A DNA stretch of 42,694 nucleotides from Rhodospirillaceae bacterium (lineage in GTDB: Bacteria; Pseudomonadota; Alphaproteobacteria; UBA2966): the NCBI GenBank assembly GCA_002690215.1, contig NZDS01000193.1:1-42694 (forward strand), read 5' to 3'. Position numbers and translations under genes: made by a program. Within the stretch, counting starts at the first letter, position 1. Every line of letters begins with the position of its first letter. The notes under the pieces were generated by a model. That model was not told where the DNA came from. It ran no database searches and saw only the letters and a program-made list of their open reading frames with translations. Shown here piece after piece: positions 41,691-42,694 of the stretch.

Positions 41691-42275
41691 TCATTTGGGG
41701 GACTCGAGCCTCAGGCCCGAAAGGAAAATGCGCTGGATGGTTTCGGCCAGGCCGGCGGCGCCCAATGGCCCGCGGGGATCGTACCAATTGTGCAAACCGT
41801 TCATCAGCGAAAGCAGCATGAAGGCGGCCACGGTCGGGTCCATGTCGGTCAACTGACCGGCCATTTGACCCTCGTGGATGATGCCGCGGATCAGGTCGAG
41901 GTATTGGCGCTCGATGGCCTGCACCTCGGCACGCCGTGCCTCTGGCAATTGGCCCAATTCGTAGGTCAGTACCTTGAGGTTGTCGGGGTGGTCATGGAAA
42001 TAGAGTGAGTGCACCCGGATGATGGCAGCCAGTTGGGCCAAGGGATTGTCTTCGTCCGCCACCGCCGGCCGCACTTGGGCCAGGATGGCCTCGATGGAGG
42101 CGACACAGACATGGTAGAGCAGGTCTTCCTTCTCGCGGATGTGATAGTAGAGCCCGGCCTTGGAAAAGGCCGCCTGGGCCGCCACCTCGCGAATGCTGGT
42201 GGCCGCGAAGCCCTGCGACGAAAACAATCGCGCCGCCGTATCCAGCACCTGATCCCATCGTGCTTCTCGTGCCAT
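41691..42275 (-). CDS. TetR family transcriptional regulator
   Basis: The 194-residue protein has an N-terminal TetR helix-turn-helix (residues about 8-52: LFSSQGFAATSIREVAAQA followed by SKAGLYYHIREKEDLLYH) and an all-helical ligand domain. The DNA-recognition region resembles KstR2/FadR-like repressors of acyl-CoA-linked catabolism, whose ligands are CoA thioesters. It is the first gene of the minus-strand run with the FAD oxidoreductase and the PaaK-like ligase. An operator-like palindrome in its own promoter (42316-42329) suggests autorepression, relieved by an acyl-CoA or another catabolite. A GGGGAA tract nine bases upstream supports ATG 42275. Confidence 0.9.
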   Translation of the reverse strand: MAREARWDQVLDTAARLFSSQGFAATSIREVAAQAAFSKAGLYYHIREKEDLLYHVCVASIEAILAQVRPAVADEDNPLAQLAAIIRVHSLYFHDHPDNLKVLTYELGQLPEARRAEVQAIERQYLDLIRGIIHEGQMAGQLTDMDPTVAAFMLLSLMNGLHNWYDPRGPLGAAGLAETIQRIFLSGLRLESPK

Positions 42276-42304
42276 GACGGTTTCCCCGAAAGTCGCCGCA
42301 AGGA

Positions 42305-42332
42305 ATTTTAACTAAACCGACCGATCGGTAAA
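42305..42332 (-). promoter_or_regulatory. Putative sigma-70 promoter of the TetR-led operon
   Basis: On the minus strand a -35-like TTTACC (42327-42332) and a -10-like TAAAAT (42305-42310) are separated by 16 bases and lie 30-57 bases upstream of the TetR start. The operator-like palindrome fills the spacer. Both hexamers are imperfect (four and five matches of six), so the promoter is tentative. Confidence 0.4.
42316..42329. promoter_or_regulatory. TetR operator-like palindrome
   Basis: ACCGACCGATCGGT contains the perfect 10-base palindrome ACCGATCGGT (42320-42329). It lies 41-54 bases upstream of the TetR start codon, inside the putative promoter. Sites of the form ACCGACCG-N-NGGT are known, from memory, for TetR repressors of fatty-acid and phenylacetate metabolism such as Thermus PfmR. 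The presumed ligand is the TetR protein encoded just downstream. Confidence 0.6.
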
Positions 42333-42694
42333 GTATCACTATGATAGCAGCAGGGTGGCATGCGTCAAGGCGAGATGGTTCGCGAGGATTGTTGGCAAGT
42401 GGTGGTGAGGAAGCGAGTCTGGTCAGCAAAAAAAATCTATTCATGTTAGCGGTAACTAGTGGGCGGTATGCATATGTGATATTATCCCCAAAGACTGTGG
42501 GGAATTGACTTGGTCCGGCCGTATTTATTGGTCGGAGCGTCGATAGTCTGAGGGAAGTGAGGATGGTCGTTGCCGAACCGGCATTGGCCGGTGCGACTTT
42601 AGCCGATATTTCCCAGATAGCATTCGTATCGTAGCAAATCGTAGGCGAACCCGACCACCGATGGAAGGAATTTTGCTCTGCGGTCATTCGGCAG
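42333..42694. other. Right-end non-coding stretch
   Basis: Together with the TetR upstream region this is about 420 bases without a supported gene. It is clearly more AT-rich than the rest of the window. It contains a short imperfect inverted repeat, CCCCA...TGGGG, near 42485-42505. An ATG at 42661 on the plus strand opens a frame to the window end (11 codons) without a Shine-Dalgarno, too short to judge. Confidence 0.5.

Noticed and set aside
42480-42510. Inverted repeat CCCCA...TGGGG as a terminator
   Set aside because: The stem is only five bases with mismatches inside and no U-tract follows.
42661-42694. Start of a plus-strand gene at the right edge
   Set aside because: Only 11 codons remain in the window and there is no ribosome binding site; it cannot be judged.
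1-42694. tRNA, rRNA, CRISPR array, integrase or prophage genes
   Set aside because: I looked for them on both strands and found no supporting sequence; the only mobile-type signals are short repeats.

Overview
This is a compact, GC-rich (mid-60s % by eye) bacterial segment. It looks alphaproteobacterial (Rhodospirillales-like) from its protein families, its FNR-type boxes and its codon use, but no marker gene fixes the taxon. I call 33 protein genes, many coupled by 1-11 base overlaps. I see no rRNA, tRNA, CRISPR, integrase or transposase. The 42.7 kb length is fosmid-like.

Layout. (1) 0.1-2.4 kb: a sugar-nucleotide-type epimerase, a DsbA-fold isomerase, and a bacteriohemerythrin behind a perfect FNR-type box. 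(2) 2.4-6.3 kb: oxoprolinase/hydantoinase pair HyuA1-HyuB1. (3) 6.4-9.4 kb: a PyrK-like iron-sulfur flavoprotein and a PyrD-like dehydrogenase on the plus strand, flanking a soluble reductive-dehalogenase-like protein on the minus strand. (4) 9.4-10.9 kb: an amidase with a small AtzG/GatC-like partner. (5) 11-17.3 kb plus-strand operon: Fe-ADH-like protein without two metal ligands, MmgE/PrpD, HyuA2, HyuB2, ending at a REPIN-like inverted repeat. (6) 17.4-22.9 kb: a maleate-isomerase/Asp-Glu-racemase-type enzyme, a glutathionyl-hydroquinone-reductase-like GST, and a minus-strand operon of CoA-transferase, AtzG-like, amidase and quinone oxidoreductase. (7) 22.9-29.3 kb: a 288 bp MITE-like element, a crotonase, an Old-Yellow-Enzyme protein fused to a fibronectin-III domain behind a second FNR-type box, an SDR, a short MetE-like protein and an MFS transporter, with two copies of a G/C-rich dispersed repeat. 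(8) 29.3-42.3 kb: a minus-strand run of TetR, FAD oxidoreductase, PaaK-like CoA ligase, FAD subunit and fused [2Fe-2S]/Mo subunit of a xanthine-dehydrogenase-family hydroxylase, 6-hydroxynicotinate-reductase-like protein, UPF0280 protein, HyuA3 and HyuB3.

The genes read as a catabolic island for N-heterocycles, lactams or amides. The most interesting part is region 8. Its gene order suggests hydroxylation of an N-heterocycle by the Mo enzyme, ferredoxin-type reduction of the lactam by the 6-hydroxynicotinate-reductase-like protein, ATP-dependent lactam hydrolysis by HyuAB, and CoA activation of an acid by the PaaK-like ligase. That would be a reductive nicotinate-like route with HyuAB where the Eubacterium barkeri pathway uses an enamidase. 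The substrate is not known from sequence. A 14-bp operator-like site inside a plausible promoter lies just upstream of the TetR gene. Two FNR-type boxes and several Fe-S/flavin reductases suggest parts of the island work at low oxygen.
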